DNA from: Rhizobium sp. L1K21
GTDB lineage: Bacteria > Pseudomonadota > Alphaproteobacteria > Rhizobiales > Rhizobiaceae
Assembly: GCF_024055895.1 (NCBI RefSeq)
Contig: NZ_JAMXLE010000001.1
Span: forward strand, 496,001-560,000
Direction: 5' to 3'
Length of the DNA: 64,000 nucleotides
Shown here: one piece after another, positions 36,820 to 47,187 of the stretch
Position numbering within the stretch: the first letter of the stretch is position 1
How the letters are laid out: each line of letters opens with the position of its first letter
Notes under the pieces: generated by a model
Told to the model about the DNA's origin: nothing
Seen by the model: only the letters and a program-made list of their open reading frames with translations
Databases searched by the model: none
Position numbers and translations under genes: made by a program

Positions 36820-38802
36820 TCAGGCCAGTTTTGCTTCCGCAGCCGATACAATTGCTTCGGCGGTGATGCCAAAGTGCTTGTAGAGTTCCTTGTAGGGGCC
36901 GGATGCACCAAAGCTCGACATGCCGATGAAGATACCGTCATTGCCGATGAAGCGATCCCAGCCCTGGCGAATGCCGGCTTCGATAGCGATCTTGACCGGG
37001 CTCTCGCCGATGATGGCAGCCTGGTATTCGGCGGTCTGTTCGTTGAACAGTTCAAAGGAGGGAACCGAGACCACGCGGGTTGCAATGCCCTTGCCTTCGA
37101 GCTGACCTGCGGCGTCCATGGCGATTTCGACTTCCGAGCCCGTGGCGAAGATGGTGACCTGTGCATCGGCAGACGAGATCAGTTCGTAAGCGCCGGATGC
37201 GCAGAGGTTTTCCTCGCTCATGATGGTGCGGGCCGGAGCCAGATTCTGGCGTGTGAGTGCAATGGCCGAGGGGCGCTTGGGGTTTTCAAGCGCAAGCTGC
37301 CAGCATTCCGCCGTTTCCGTTGCATCCGCGGGGCGGAAAACGAGAAGGTTCGGAATGGCGCGCAGTGCGGCCATGTGTTCCACCGGCTGGTGGGTTGGGC
37401 CATCTTCACCAAGACCGATCGAGTCATGCGTGAGAACATGGATGACGCGGATGCCCATGAGGGCGGCCAGACGAATGGCCGGGCGGCAATAGTCGGAGAA
37501 GATCAGGAAGCCGCCGGAATAGGGGATCAGGCCGCCGTGAAGGGCGATACCATTCATGATGGCAGCCATGCCGTGTTCGCGCACACCGTAGTGCAGGTAA
37601 CGACCGGAGAAATCGTCCGGTGTGATCGATGCGGTCTGGCTGGTCTTGGTGTTGTTTGAACCGGTCAGGTCGGCAGAACCGCCTAGCGTTTCGGGTACGA
37701 CGCCATTGATGACTTCGAGCGCATTTTCCGAGGACTTGCGGGTGGCAAGCGTGGGTTTTCTGTCGGCCAGCTCGGACTTGTATTCGGTAATCGCGGAGTC
37801 GAGATTGCCCGGAAGTGTGCCGGACATGCGCCGGGTGAACTCGGCCTTCTTGTCGGCGTCGGCTTCAGCAAGGCGGGCTTCCCAGTCGCTGCGCAACTTG
37901 TTGGAGCGAAGGCCGGCAAGGCGCCAGGCATCGAGAATGTCGGAGGGGACAACGAATGGCTCGGATTCCCAGTTGAGCGACTTGCGTGCGGCGGCGATTT
38001 CCTCAGCACCCAGCGGCGAGCCGTGCACATTGTGCGTGCCCTGCTTGTGGGGTGCGCCAAAACCGATGATGGTCTTGCAGGCGATCATGGTCGGCTTGTC
38101 GGACTTCTGCGCCGTTTCGATGGCAGCGGCAATCGCATCCGGATCGTGGCCGTCGATGGCCAGTGTGTTCCAGCCGCAGGCGCGGAAGCGGGCGTGCTGG
38201 TCGGTGGAATCTGCAATGGACACAGCACCGTCGATGGAGATGCCGTTGTCGTCCCAGAAAACGATCAGCTTGTTGAGCTTCAAGTGGCCTGCAAGCGAAA
38301 TGGCTTCCTGGCTGATGCCTTCCATGAGGCAGCCGTCGCCTGCCAGAGCATAGGTGTAATGATCAACGAGGTCTTCGCCAAATTCCTGCGAAAGCTTGCG
38401 TTCGGCAATGGCCATGCCGACAGCATTGGTGATGCCCTGGCCCAGCGGTCCGGTGGTGGTTTCGATGCCGCTGATATGGCCATATTCCGGGTGGCCGGCG
38501 GTCTTGGAGCCGAGCTGACGGAAATTTGCAATATCGTCAATGGTGAGGTCGTCGTAGCCGGTCAGATAGAGCAGCGAATAAAGCAGCATGGAACCGTGGC
38601 CCGCAGACAGCACGAAACGGTCGCGGTCGGCCCAGTCAGGATGCTTGGGGTCGAATTTCAGATAGCGCGTGAAGAGCACTGTTGCGATGTCGGCTGCGCC
38701 CATCGGAAGGCCCGGGTGGCCGGACTTGGCCTTCTCAACTGCGTCCATCGAAAGGAAACGGATCGCGTTCGCCATCCGGTTGTGTTTTTCACGAGAGGTC
38801 AT
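36820..38802 (-). CDS. tkt: Transketolase
   Basis: About 660 aa thiamine-diphosphate enzyme: [36 protein letters not shown], ThDP motif [20 protein letters not shown], and [18 protein letters not shown]. It transfers two-carbon ketol units in the non-oxidative pentose phosphate pathway. ATG 38802 is used; an upstream frame to 38916 is implausible. It is next to gap. Confidence 0.96.
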   Translation of the reverse strand: MTSREKHNRMANAIRFLSMDAVEKAKSGHPGLPMGAADIATVLFTRYLKFDPKHPDWADRDRFVLSAGHGSMLLYSLLYLTGYDDLTIDDIANFRQLGSKTAGHPEYGHISGIETTTGPLGQGITNAVGMAIAERKLSQEFGEDLVDHYTYALAGDGCLMEGISQEAISLAGHLKLNKLIVFWDDNGISIDGAVSIADSTDQHARFRACGWNTLAIDGHDPDAIAAAIETAQKSDKPTMIACKTIIGFGAPHKQGTHNVHGSPLGAEEIAAARKSLNWESEPFVVPSDILDAWRLAGLRSNKLRSDWEARLAEADADKKAEFTRRMSGTLPGNLDSAITEYKSELADRKPTLATRKSSENALEVINGVVPETLGGSADLTGSNNTKTSQTASITPDDFSGRYLHYGVREHGMAAIMNGIALHGGLIPYSGGFLIFSDYCRPAIRLAALMGIRVIHVLTHDSIGLGEDGPTHQPVEHMAALRAIPNLLVFRPADATETAECWQLALENPKRPSAIALTRQNLAPARTIMSEENLCASGAYELISSADAQVTIFATGSEVEIAMDAAGQLEGKGIATRVVSVPSFELFNEQTAEYQAAIIGESPVKIAIEAGIRQGWDRFIGNDGIFIGMSSFGASGPYKELYKHFGITAEAIVSAAEAKLA

Positions 38803-39119
38803 GAATAAATCCGCTGTTCCGGTTTTTAGTTCTAGGCCTAACTTGAGGCCCTTCGAAAAGTTCGCGGTGACAAATAGCAGGTGCGGTGCGCAAGTCAACA
38901 AATCAGGCAGCGTCACAGCTCTCCATTAAAGTTGTTTTCGCCCTATCACGGCCACTGTTGTTGGGGTTAGTGTGGTGGATTGCAGGCTATCCACATAATG
39001 ATCGCTTGCGGGCGGTTGCGTTCCATTGACGCTGGGCGCAGCGCTTGACTACGTTATGACGGCTCTTTGATAAGCGCCAAAAGCGATTCTGGTATTGTTG
39101 GTGAAGGACGCACCCGGCG
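38803..39119. other. Divergent intergenic region, tkt / DUF4164
   Basis: This 317-base gap has no gene of its own. It holds the leader of tkt (minus strand) and the promoter region of the DUF4164-zapA operon. A sigma70-type promoter is visible at 39045-39073 (annotated separately). I see no structured RNA or repeat in it. Confidence 0.6.
39045..39073 (+). promoter_or_regulatory. Sigma70-type promoter for DUF4164-zapA
   Basis: -35 TTGACT (39045-39050) and -10 TGATAA (39068-39073) are separated by exactly 17 bases, giving a start near 39080, about 40 bases ahead of the DUF4164 ATG. Confidence 0.5.
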
Positions 39120-39395
39120 ATGGTTCCTCCGGAAAAGACGGTTAAAACAGCGATTGAAGACTTGCGTAGCGCAGTCGAAGGGCTGGGCCGTGCTTTGGAG
39201 GGGCGCATGGAACGGGAGCAGGCGAGCGCCGAAATCAAGCAGGAAGTGCACCGGGCGCACGCTGACCGCGCACGTCTGGCACAGGAGTTGGACGAGTCGC
39301 AGTTTCGTGCCAACAGGCTTGAAGAAGTGAACCGCGAGGTTTCGCGGCGCCTGGTCACGGCGATGGAAACAATTCGAGCAGTGCTCGACAGGTAG
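39120..39395 (+). CDS. DUF4164 coiled-coil protein
   Basis: 91 aa, almost entirely helical, with heptad leucines (IEDLRSAVEGLGRALEGRME then RARLAQELDESQFRANRLEE). This is the DUF4164 pattern. It is encoded 5 bases upstream of zapA and is probably a partner in, or modulator of, Z-ring function, inferred from the operon alone. Confidence 0.78.
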   Translation: MVPPEKTVKTAIEDLRSAVEGLGRALEGRMEREQASAEIKQEVHRAHADRARLAQELDESQFRANRLEEVNREVSRRLVTAMETIRAVLDR

Positions 39396-39400
39396 GGTAG

Positions 39401-39769
39401 ATGGCGCAGGTTACGGTACAGATCGACGGCAAGGCCTACCGCATGGCCTGCGAAGAGGGGCAGGAACAACACCTGACCGACCTTGCCGCGCGGTTTGATC
39501 GCTACGTGACACATCTGCGCAGCCAGTTTGGCGAAATCGGCGACACGCGTCTCACCGTAATGGCCGGCATCATGGTGATGGACGAGCTGTCCGAAGCCAG
39601 CCGCAAGATGCAGGGGCTGGAGGCGGAAGTGGCTGAATTGCGCGCCAGCCGGGATAATATGTTGGCCACGTCTTCAAAGTCTGATGCGCTTCTGGTGGCA
39701 ACGCTGGGTGAACTGACAGGGCAGATCAATGAGATTGCCGCCAAGGTCGGTGGGGGGAAGCCGCGCTAA
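39401..39769 (+). CDS. zapA: Cell division protein ZapA
   Basis: 122 aa. N-terminal beta-rich head MAQVTVQIDGKAYRMACEEG then EQHLTDLAARFDRYVTHLRS, and a coiled-coil tail (SEASRKMQGLEAEVAELRAS). It bundles FtsZ filaments at mid-cell. In enterobacteria zapA lies just upstream of the 6S RNA gene, as it broadly does here. Confidence 0.9.
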   Translation: MAQVTVQIDGKAYRMACEEGQEQHLTDLAARFDRYVTHLRSQFGEIGDTRLTVMAGIMVMDELSEASRKMQGLEAEVAELRASRDNMLATSSKSDALLVATLGELTGQINEIAAKVGGGKPR

Positions 39770-39844
39770 CTGCTGCTGCGTTCAATCATCGGCTCCGCAA
39801 TGGGCCATTGCAGACCGCTCCCATCGCTTCGGTGCAACGCAGAA

Positions 39845-39866
39845 CGGCGGGCATTTCTGCCCGCCG
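39845..39866. terminator. Terminator between zapA and the CHASE3 chemoreceptor
   Basis: CGGCGGGCA / TGCCCGCCG 9-base arms with a TTTC loop, followed by CTGAATTTT, between convergent genes. Confidence 0.7.
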
Positions 39867-39906
39867 CTGAATTTTCACTTTCCGGCTATGACACCGGCAA
39901 GTCTTC

Positions 39907-41835
39907 TTAGAATTCCTGCCAATCGTCCGTTTTGTGTGCCAGATTACCCTGAACTGAAGGCCGCGCCTTGGCAGGTTGTGCTGCGCGGGGTTCGGACATT
40001 GCGCTGGCCGTTTTGCGCAAGGCTGCTGCCTGGTGCCCTGCTGATTGGGCAAGCTGGAACCGAGCGACCAGTTCGCGGAGGTTTTCGGCCTCCTTGGACA
40101 GGGAGGCAGCCGCTGCAGTCGATTGTTCGACCATTGCCGCGTTCTGCTGTGTCGTCTGGTCCATCTGGTTGACGGCGATGTTGACCTCGGACAGTCCGGT
40201 CGATTGTTCGCGCGAAGAGGTTGCAATCGATTCCATGTGACTGTTGATGCGTGTGATGTAATCCCCAATCGTTTTGAGGGCTTCACCGGTATCGCGCACC
40301 AGCTTGACGCCGCCCTCGACTTCCGTGGTCGAGTTCTGGATCAGGCCCTTGATTTCCTTGGCGGCCTGGGCAGAACGCTGTGCAAGTTCACGCACCTCTT
40401 GTGCCACAACCGCAAATCCCTTGCCGGCATCACCGGCACGTGCGGCTTCAACACCGGCATTCAATGCCAGAAGGTTGGTCTGGAAGGCAATCTCGTCGAT
40501 CACCCCAATGATGTTGGATATCTGCTGCGAGCTCGATTCAATGCGCTGCATTGCTTCTTCTGCGTGAGACACCACCTGCACCGACTGTTCGGCACTACGC
40601 GTTGCAGCCTGTGCAACGTTGCGTGCTTCGTTGGTCATCTCGTTGGAACTGGAGACGTTGGCGGTAATCTGGTCGAGTGCTGCGGCGGTCTCTTCAAGTG
40701 ACGCGGCCTGCTGTTCCGTGCGGCGCGACAGATCATGAGCACCAGAGGAAATCTCACGTGCGCCGGAGTCCATATTGCCGACAGCAGCAGCAAGCGAACC
40801 GATCGTCTGGTTAAGCTGTTCAACAGTGGCATTGAAGTCGGCGCGCAGGGTCTCGTATTCTGCGGCAAACTGGCTGTCGATGCGACAGGTCAGATCGCCA
40901 TTTGCCAGACGCCGCATGCTTTCACCCAGCGTGCCGGTAGCATAACGCAGCTGTTCGGTTTCGCGTGCAATCCGCTGCTGTTCTGAATCACGAAGCTTTT
41001 CGGTTTCGCTGCGGCTGGCCATTGCTTCCTGCTCAAGCTTCTTGTTGGCGAGCGCGTTCTGACGGAAGACTTCGACGGCGCTTGCCATCGCGCCGATTTC
41101 ATCTGCGCGACCTTCGAAGGGAATCTTGCTCTGGTCGTCCCCGCCGGCGAGGCCGAGCATGGATGCCGTGATCGACCGAATTGGGTTGATCATCGTTTTC
41201 GACAGGAGGAACAGCGAAACGGCGATCAGCGTGATTGTGGTCACGAGGCCGACAAGGATGCTCCAGAATGTGCGGTTCGCTGCCGCTTCGGATGCCGCGG
41301 CACGCGCATCGAGCAATGCTGCTTCCTCATCGGAAATCTGTTTTGCGATCACCCGGATGGCGTCCATGTACTGCTTGCCCGCACCACCTATTTCGAGGGC
41401 GCGGCCTTCATCCTGGGTCGCGGCATTCGCCATCAGGGCGATTTCCTTGGCTTTGACGTCGTTGGCCCATGTGTCAACCAGTTTGCCAAGTTCCGTGAAG
41501 CGCTCTTGTTGAACAGCATTGTCAGACGTCAGGCTCTTGCCGAGATCAAACGCTTTCTGGAACTGTGCTTCGCCTGATTTCAACGGCTCCAGAAACTTCT
41601 CATCGCCTGCGAGAAGATAGCCGCGAAGACCCGTTTCCTGGTTGACCATGCCGGCGACCATGTCATCGACAGCACGCAGAACTTGATACGTATGTTCGGT
41701 CCAGTGCGTCGCGTCCTGTTGTGCTCTGGAGGACATCAGGCTGATCGCATTTACAACAACGCCTGCAATGAGAATTAAACTGAAGGCGATAACAAGTTTT
41801 GTCATCGTCCTAAGATTTGCGAAGTAGTTCACCAT
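39907..41835 (-). CDS. Methyl-accepting chemotaxis protein with CHASE3 sensor
   Basis: 642 aa. TM1 at about residues 13-33; a periplasmic CHASE3 domain ([17 protein letters not shown] and about 130 further residues); TM2 at about 190-212 ([20 protein letters not shown]); a HAMP domain to about 265, a second HAMP-like segment near 310-360; then the signalling domain with [20 protein letters not shown]. The C-terminus ends in DDWQEF, a WxxF tether like that of the other receptor. Ligand unknown. It is inserted between zapA and the 6S RNA gene. Confidence 0.9.
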   Translation of the reverse strand: MVNYFANLRTMTKLVIAFSLILIAGVVVNAISLMSSRAQQDATHWTEHTYQVLRAVDDMVAGMVNQETGLRGYLLAGDEKFLEPLKSGEAQFQKAFDLGKSLTSDNAVQQERFTELGKLVDTWANDVKAKEIALMANAATQDEGRALEIGGAGKQYMDAIRVIAKQISDEEAALLDARAAASEAAANRTFWSILVGLVTTITLIAVSLFLLSKTMINPIRSITASMLGLAGGDDQSKIPFEGRADEIGAMASAVEVFRQNALANKKLEQEAMASRSETEKLRDSEQQRIARETEQLRYATGTLGESMRRLANGDLTCRIDSQFAAEYETLRADFNATVEQLNQTIGSLAAAVGNMDSGAREISSGAHDLSRRTEQQAASLEETAAALDQITANVSSSNEMTNEARNVAQAATRSAEQSVQVVSHAEEAMQRIESSSQQISNIIGVIDEIAFQTNLLALNAGVEAARAGDAGKGFAVVAQEVRELAQRSAQAAKEIKGLIQNSTTEVEGGVKLVRDTGEALKTIGDYITRINSHMESIATSSREQSTGLSEVNIAVNQMDQTTQQNAAMVEQSTAAAASLSKEAENLRELVARFQLAQSAGHQAAALRKTASAMSEPRAAQPAKARPSVQGNLAHKTDDWQEF

Positions 41836-42256
41836 ACACCTCTATTGTCTGGCATTAGCGATTGACTGTTCACAGACCGAAGTTGGGTGCTGTGGCCTCA
41901 TCGCAGGCGATGGGAATCATGCAGTGGTGAGGCCTAATCATTATTCGTAAAAAGAATTAAATAGAGATTAAAATATAGAATAGTAAAAGTGTATACAAAT
42001 GAGGCGAGTTATTTTACTTATACAACTATAATTACTAATATCTTATATTCTAAATTAATTTCTGATTGATTTTTTCTCTTATGTATCTTTAGGTTGCGTT
42101 TCCAAACTCCTTTGCCTCGTTCACCCGGCCTCTGAGTCGAGATCAGGTGTTGTCACTACAATCGCCGGCATTTGTTTCCGTGCAGCAGGATTATCTGCAC
42201 CTGTGCGGCGGCACAAATTTGCCGATGCTGCCCCTAGCGCAGGCTTTAAATGAAAA
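41836..42256. other. AT-rich intergenic region between the CHASE3 receptor and 6S RNA
   Basis: No gene is visible. Bases 41935-42090 are strongly AT-rich compared with the rest of the window (runs such as TTAAATAGAGATTAAAATAT), as in promoter or MucR/H-NS-like binding regions or in transferred DNA. It contains the promoter of the minus-strand receptor and leads into the 6S promoter. I see no repeat or ORF. Confidence 0.5.
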
Positions 42257-42262
42257 CTATAT
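42257..42262 (+). promoter_or_regulatory. -10 element of the 6S RNA promoter
   Basis: CTATAT matches the alphaproteobacterial -10 consensus and ends 6 bases before the predicted 5' end at 42268. The -35 region is not clear. Confidence 0.5.
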
Positions 42263-42267
42263 AACGC

Positions 42268-42429
42268 GTGCGGTCTGCGCTTCTCGGCAGGATTTCACAT
42301 CCCCGGGGCCTTACTCGATCCTAAGGGAGCTGTCCCTGCCTCGGCTCGTGGGCTGAGGCATATGGCGCCCACCTACTTATGTAGGTTCCCGGGATCGTAA
42401 ACATATCCACCGGTCGCCGTGGATCGCAC
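42268..42429 (+). ncRNA. ssrS: 6S RNA
   Basis: 162 nt. The ends pair (GTGCGGTC at 42268-42275 with GATCGCAC at 42422-42429, seven Watson-Crick pairs and one wobble). Inside, CGATCC pairs with GGGATCG, GCCTCGGC/GCTGAGGC forms a hairpin, and CCTAC TTAT GTAGG another. The central bulge and length fit alphaproteobacterial 6S RNA, which mimics an open promoter and holds RNA polymerase in stationary phase. Genomic context supports this: zapA and a 5-FCL gene are near, as in enterobacteria, though a chemoreceptor intervenes. Confidence 0.85.
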
Positions 42430-42485
42430 TTACTCCTTCCATCCCTGCAGATGAACCAAAACGGTGTTTCGCGCGTAATGCGAAC

Positions 42486-43196
42486 ATGGTGATGATGAGA
42501 TCATTGTGTTCGGGCTATAAGGCGCTGGTGATCGGCGCGAGTGGAGGTATTGGTGCAGCGGTTGCCGACTGCCTCGAACGCGATTTGCGCTGCGATGAGG
42601 TGTTTCACCTTTCCCGCAGGCATTTTGCAGGATTTGACCTGCGTGACCCGGAGTCGGTCGCCGCGGCGGCGTCGCACATTCAATCTCGTGACGCCGAAAT
42701 CGACCTGATCTTCAATGCGACGGGCGCCTTGATCATTGATGGGCGTGAACCGGAGAAGTCACTCAAGGCAATTGATGCAGATGCCATGGCCGCGCAATTT
42801 GCTGTAAATGCGATTGGGCCGGCACTTTTGTTGAAACATTTTCACACTTTCCTGCCGCGCGGTCGACGCTCCATCTTCGCCTCGGTCTCCGCGCGTGTCG
42901 GCTCGATCGGCGATAACCGCCTCGGCGGTTGGTATTCATACAGGGCATCAAAGGCGGCGCAGAACCAGATTATTCGAACCGCAGCCGTTGAGATTGCCCG
43001 GCTTCGTCCGAAGGCGGTGGTGGCCGCGCTGCATCCGGGGACAGTCAAGACCAGTCTTTCCGACCCCTTTGCAGGTCAGCGTGATCGTTTGACGCCCAGG
43101 GATTCTGCCGCGCGCATGCTTACAGTTCTCGATGGACTTGAGAGCCCGCAGTCCGGTGGCTTCTTTGCCTATGATGGCAGCCTCATCGAATGGTAG
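42486..43196 (+). CDS. SDR-family oxidoreductase, C-factor-like
   Basis: 236 aa: ALVIGASGGIGAAVADCLER cofactor loop, DLIFNATGALIIDGREP, ASVSARVGSIGDNRLGGWYS and YRASKAAQNQIIRTAAVEIA with the Ser-Tyr-Lys set. It resembles the C-factor/CsgA group. Its stop is 4 bases before the photolyase start, so the two form one operon; a related arrangement may exist elsewhere, but I infer only co-expression. Confidence 0.82.
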   Translation: MVMMRSLCSGYKALVIGASGGIGAAVADCLERDLRCDEVFHLSRRHFAGFDLRDPESVAAAASHIQSRDAEIDLIFNATGALIIDGREPEKSLKAIDADAMAAQFAVNAIGPALLLKHFHTFLPRGRRSIFASVSARVGSIGDNRLGGWYSYRASKAAQNQIIRTAAVEIARLRPKAVVAALHPGTVKTSLSDPFAGQRDRLTPRDSAARMLTVLDGLESPQSGGFFAYDGSLIEW

Positions 43197-43200
43197 ATGA

Positions 43201-44727
43201 ATGACCGATACGCTCGTTCTGATCCTCGGCGATCAACTCAGCCGCGATATGTCCAGCCTGAAGGCCGCAGATCAGTCGTCGAGCGTGGTTCTGATGTGCG
43301 AGGTGCTTGAAGAGGCGACCTATGTCAAGCATCACAAGCAGAAGCTGGTTTTCATCTTCTCCGCCATGCGCCATTTCGCGGCGGAACTGGAGGATGCAGG
43401 CTGGAAAGTTGACTATGTCCGTTTGGAGGACAAAGCGAACTCCGGTGCGTTCAGCGGTGAAGTTAAACGCGCATTGAAACGGCACAAGCCGGAAAAGCTG
43501 ATCGTCACCGAAGCTGGCGAATGGCGGGTTCAGGCGATGATCGATGGCTGGGCTGAGGAACTGGAAGTTGAAATAGAATGCCTTCCGGATAACCGTTTCA
43601 TCTGTTCCAAGGACGCGTTTGCGCATTGGGCAAGCGGGCGCAAGCAGATGCGCATGGAGTATTTCTATCGTGAAATGCGGCGCAAGACCGGATTGTTGAT
43701 GGATGGGGACGAGCCCGAAGGCGGGCAGTGGAACTTCGACAAGGAAAACCGCAAGCCTCTCAAAGAGGATTTGTTTCTGCCGACGCGGAAGCGTTTCGCG
43801 CCTGATGCACTCACCCAACAGGTCATGGAGCTGGTCGAAGCGCGATTTTCAGACAATTTCGGCACGCTTTCCCAGTTTGGATGGGCGGTCGACCGAAAGG
43901 GTGCAGAAGAGGCACTGGACGACTTCATAAACTGTGCCGTTGCCGAGTTCGGCGACTATCAGGACGCGATGGTGGAGGGGCGACCGTTTCTCTACCACAG
44001 TCTGATTTCGGCCTATATCAATGTCGGCCTTCTCGATCCGCTGTCTGTCTGCCGCCGTGTCGAAGAGTGTTTCAAAGACGGTAAGGTGCCGATCAACGCG
44101 GCAGAAGGGTTTATAAGGCAGATTATAGGCTGGCGCGAATATGTGCGTGGCATCTATTGGCTGAAAATGCCGGACTACGTCGAGGCAAACGCACTTGATG
44201 CGAAGCGAGACTTGCCCTGGTTTTACTGGTCAGGTGAGACGGATATGGCCTGCATCCGTGATGCTGTCTGCCAGACTCGAGACTATGCCTATGCGCACCA
44301 CATTCAACGGCTCATGATCACAGGCACCTTTGCGCTCATCGCCGGTATTGACCCGAAAGCGCTGCATGAATGGTATTTGAGTGTCTATGTCGATGCTTTC
44401 GAATGGGTGGAACTGCCCAACACGCTCGGCATGAGCCAATTTGCAGATGGCGGTTTCTTAGGATCCAAACCGTATGCTGCCAGCGGATCCTATATCGACC
44501 GAATGTCGAATTACTGTTCGGGCTGCCGTTATGACGTCAAATCGCGAACAGGTGAGGATGCCTGCCCTTTCAATGCGCTTTATTGGGATTTTATGGCGCG
44601 CAACCGGCATCATCTCAAATCGAACGGACGCTTGAACCGTGTCTATTCGAACTGGGATCGAATGGGTGACGATCAAAAGCAAGACTTGCGCAAACGAGCG
44701 CGCGAATTTCTCGATTCGCTATCATAG
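43201..44727 (+). CDS. Iron-sulfur (FeS-BCP) photolyase/cryptochrome
   Basis: 508 aa of the FeS-BCP class (like Agrobacterium PhrB). N-terminal LVLILGDQLSRDMSSL for the antenna domain; FAD region GWREYVRGIYWLKMP, RLMITGTFALIAG and WVELPNTLGMSQFADG; C-terminal cysteines in MSNYCSGCRYDVKSR and GEDACPFNALY supply the [4Fe-4S] cluster ligands, with one further Cys upstream. It repairs UV-induced (6-4) photoproducts or senses blue light. It is co-transcribed with the upstream SDR. Confidence 0.9.
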   Translation: MTDTLVLILGDQLSRDMSSLKAADQSSSVVLMCEVLEEATYVKHHKQKLVFIFSAMRHFAAELEDAGWKVDYVRLEDKANSGAFSGEVKRALKRHKPEKLIVTEAGEWRVQAMIDGWAEELEVEIECLPDNRFICSKDAFAHWASGRKQMRMEYFYREMRRKTGLLMDGDEPEGGQWNFDKENRKPLKEDLFLPTRKRFAPDALTQQVMELVEARFSDNFGTLSQFGWAVDRKGAEEALDDFINCAVAEFGDYQDAMVEGRPFLYHSLISAYINVGLLDPLSVCRRVEECFKDGKVPINAAEGFIRQIIGWREYVRGIYWLKMPDYVEANALDAKRDLPWFYWSGETDMACIRDAVCQTRDYAYAHHIQRLMITGTFALIAGIDPKALHEWYLSVYVDAFEWVELPNTLGMSQFADGGFLGSKPYAASGSYIDRMSNYCSGCRYDVKSRTGEDACPFNALYWDFMARNRHHLKSNGRLNRVYSNWDRMGDDQKQDLRKRAREFLDSLS

Positions 44728-44824
44728 GTTCGCCTGGGCTTGAACCGTTCCGGGCCTTATGCCATTTGCATTGCAGCAAAGATGGAGCGGCGCTGACGCG
44801 CCCAGTTTGACGGGAAGGCAAACC

Positions 44825-46024
44825 ATGACTTTCAAGACTCTCGATGACCTTAACGATGTCGCAGGAAAACGTGTTCTTGTGCGTGTGGACCTCAATGTAC
44901 CGGTGCAGGACGGGAAGGTGACGGATGTGACGCGCATTGAGCGCGTGGCCCCAACGATCCTTGAATTGGCCGACAAGGGGGCAAAGGTTATTCTTCTCGC
45001 GCATTTCGGTCGCCCCAAAGGTGAAGTCGTACCGTCCATGTCGCTGGAAACCATTGCCCCGACCGTGGAAGCCGTTCTCGACCGCCGCGTGCACTTTGCT
45101 TCGGATTGCATCGGTGAGCCTGCCAAGACCGCGATTGCTGCGCTGAACAATGGCGACATCCTGCTTCTTGAAAACACCCGCTTCCACAAGGGTGAAGAAA
45201 AGAACCTGCCTGAGTTTACATCTGATCTGGCGGAAAATGGCGACATCTTTGTCAACGATGCCTTTTCCGCTGCTCACCGCGCGCATGCTTCCACCGAAGG
45301 GCTTGCGCATTATATACCCGCCTATGCAGGCCGCACGATGCAGGCCGAGCTTGAGGCTTTGGAAAAGGGGCTTGGTAATCCCAAACGTCCGGTTGCGGCG
45401 ATTGTGGGCGGGGCGAAGGTTTCCACCAAGATCGACCTCCTGCAGAACCTTGTGAAGAAAGTGGATGCGCTGGTAATCGGCGGCGGCATGGCGAATACGT
45501 TTTTGGCAGCCAAGGGTCTCGATGTCGGCAAGTCGCTTTGCGAACACGATCTGGCCGATACGGCGCGTACCATCATGGCAGAAGCTGAAAAGGCCGGCTG
45601 CGCCATCGTGTTGCCGGTGGACGGTGTCGTTGCCAAGGAATTCAGGGCGAATGCGGAAAATCAGGTCGTATCCGTCGATGCAATCCCTGGCGATGCCATG
45701 ATCCTCGATGTCGGGCCGAAATCCATCGAGCTCGTCAACGACTGGATCAGCCAGGCATCGACGCTTGTGTGGAACGGCCCGCTTGGCGCGTTTGAAATCG
45801 AGCCCTTTGATACAGCTACCGTTTCGGCGGCAAAACATGCGGCAGAGCAGACGGAAGCCGGCAAGCTGGTTTCCGTCGCCGGCGGTGGCGATACGGTTTC
45901 GGCGCTCAATCATGCCGGTGTGGCGGACGAGTTTACCTATGTTTCCACGGCGGGCGGCGCGTTTCTCGAGTGGATGGAAGGCAAGCCGCTTCCGGGCGTT
46001 GAGGTTCTGAAGCGCGGCGACTGA
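44825..46024 (+). CDS. pgk: Phosphoglycerate kinase
   Basis: About 399 aa: [74 protein letters not shown], and [15 protein letters not shown]. It converts 1,3-bisphosphoglycerate and ADP to 3-phosphoglycerate and ATP. GGAAGG lies about 8 bases before ATG 44825. A terminator follows, then fba convergently. Confidence 0.96.
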   Translation: MTFKTLDDLNDVAGKRVLVRVDLNVPVQDGKVTDVTRIERVAPTILELADKGAKVILLAHFGRPKGEVVPSMSLETIAPTVEAVLDRRVHFASDCIGEPAKTAIAALNNGDILLLENTRFHKGEEKNLPEFTSDLAENGDIFVNDAFSAAHRAHASTEGLAHYIPAYAGRTMQAELEALEKGLGNPKRPVAAIVGGAKVSTKIDLLQNLVKKVDALVIGGGMANTFLAAKGLDVGKSLCEHDLADTARTIMAEAEKAGCAIVLPVDGVVAKEFRANAENQVVSVDAIPGDAMILDVGPKSIELVNDWISQASTLVWNGPLGAFEIEPFDTATVSAAKHAAEQTEAGKLVSVAGGGDTVSALNHAGVADEFTYVSTAGGAFLEWMEGKPLPGVEVLKRGD

Positions 46025-46053
46025 CCGCGCGCTCGCAACAATATCTGAAAGCA

Positions 46054-46087
46054 AAAGGCAGGCGCCGATATGGCGCCTGCCTTTTTT
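46054..46087. terminator. Bidirectional terminator between pgk and fba
   Basis: AAAGGCAGGCGCC / GGCGCCTGCCTTT perfect 13-base arms with a 5-base loop and T/A tails. Confidence 0.88.
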
Positions 46088-46104
46088 GTTTCAGTTCTGC
46101 TCTT

Positions 46105-47187
46105 TTACTTTGATGCGATGGAGCGGCCTGCCGAGCCGAGATCCTTCATGGCCTCTTCCACGCGAGCGACCATGCCGAGTTCGCCGGCGCGGAGCCATTT
46201 GCGCGGATCGTAGAACTTCTTGTAAGGCGTGCCGTCTTCCGGATCGACCTGGAATTTGAACGCTTTCGGTGTTTCGTCGATCTTGGCTGCAACGGCTTCA
46301 GCGAATGCATACTGGATATCGGTATCGAGGTTCATCTTGAAGACGCCGTAGGAAACGGCTTCGGTGATCTGCTCCTTGGCCGAGCCCGAGCCGCCGTGGA
46401 AGACCAGGCTGAGCGGCTGATCGCCACCGCCGCGCTCCTTGGAAACGAGCGCCTGGGAGTGTTTGAGGATTTCAGGGCGCAGCTTCACATTGCCCGGCGC
46501 GTAAACGCCATGAACGTTGCCGAAGGATGCCGCCACGGTGAAATGGCCGATCTTGGAGAGAACGTCATAAGCGTAGAGCACATCTTCGGGCTGCGTGTAG
46601 AGCTTCGGATTGCTGGCGTCGCCTTCCTTGTGCTCGGAGCCGATGCCGTCTTCCTCGCCGCCGGTCACGCCAAGTTCGATTTCCAGGCTCATGCCGAGTG
46701 GTGCCATGCGCTTGAGGTATTCGGCGCAGGTGGCGACATTTTCTTCCAGCGGCTCTTCGGAAAGATCGATCATATGGGAGGAGAAGAGCGGACGACCGGT
46801 TTCCTTGAACTCGGCTTCGCTGGCCTCAATCAGGCCGTCGACCCAGGGCAGCAGTTTGCGGTTGCAATGGTCGGTGTGCAGCACAACACAGATGCCATAT
46901 TCTTCAGCCAGAAGATTGACATGCTTGGCAATGGAGACAGCGCCCAGAACACGGGCCTTGGCCGCATCCGCCATGCCCATGCCGGCATAGAACTGCGCAC
47001 CGCCGTTGGACATTTGAATAATGACGTCGGACTTTGCCTTGGCAGCGGCTTCCAAAACGGCATTCACACTATCTGTGCCTGTGACATTGACTGCGGGCAG
47101 CGCATAGCCGCCATCCTTGCACGCTTCAACAAGGCGCGCATAGTCTTCTCCTACAACAACTCCGGGCCGCAACTTTAATCCGCTCAC
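46105..47187 (-). CDS. fba: Class II fructose-bisphosphate aldolase
   Basis: About 360 aa of the FbaA type: ALPAVNVTGTDSVNAVLEAA, VVLHTDHCNRKLLPWVDG with a zinc His, LFSSHMIDLSEEPLEENV, LSLVFHGGSGSAKEQI and MNLDTDIQYAFAEA. It cleaves fructose-1,6-bisphosphate with Zn2+. Start: GGAGGA lies inside the longest frame, 7 bases before a GTG at 47187, giving a terminus that matches E. coli FbaA; ATGs at 47202 and 47214 lack such a site. Confidence 0.9.
   Translation of the reverse strand: MSGLKLRPGVVVGEDYARLVEACKDGGYALPAVNVTGTDSVNAVLEAAAKAKSDVIIQMSNGGAQFYAGMGMADAAKARVLGAVSIAKHVNLLAEEYGICVVLHTDHCNRKLLPWVDGLIEASEAEFKETGRPLFSSHMIDLSEEPLEENVATCAEYLKRMAPLGMSLEIELGVTGGEEDGIGSEHKEGDASNPKLYTQPEDVLYAYDVLSKIGHFTVAASFGNVHGVYAPGNVKLRPEILKHSQALVSKERGGGDQPLSLVFHGGSGSAKEQITEAVSYGVFKMNLDTDIQYAFAEAVAAKIDETPKAFKFQVDPEDGTPYKKFYDPRKWLRAGELGMVARVEEAMKDLGSAGRSIASK

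Noticed and set aside
44615-46054. 479-aa minus-strand frame opposite pgk
   Set aside because: Overlaps phosphoglycerate kinase; no domain.
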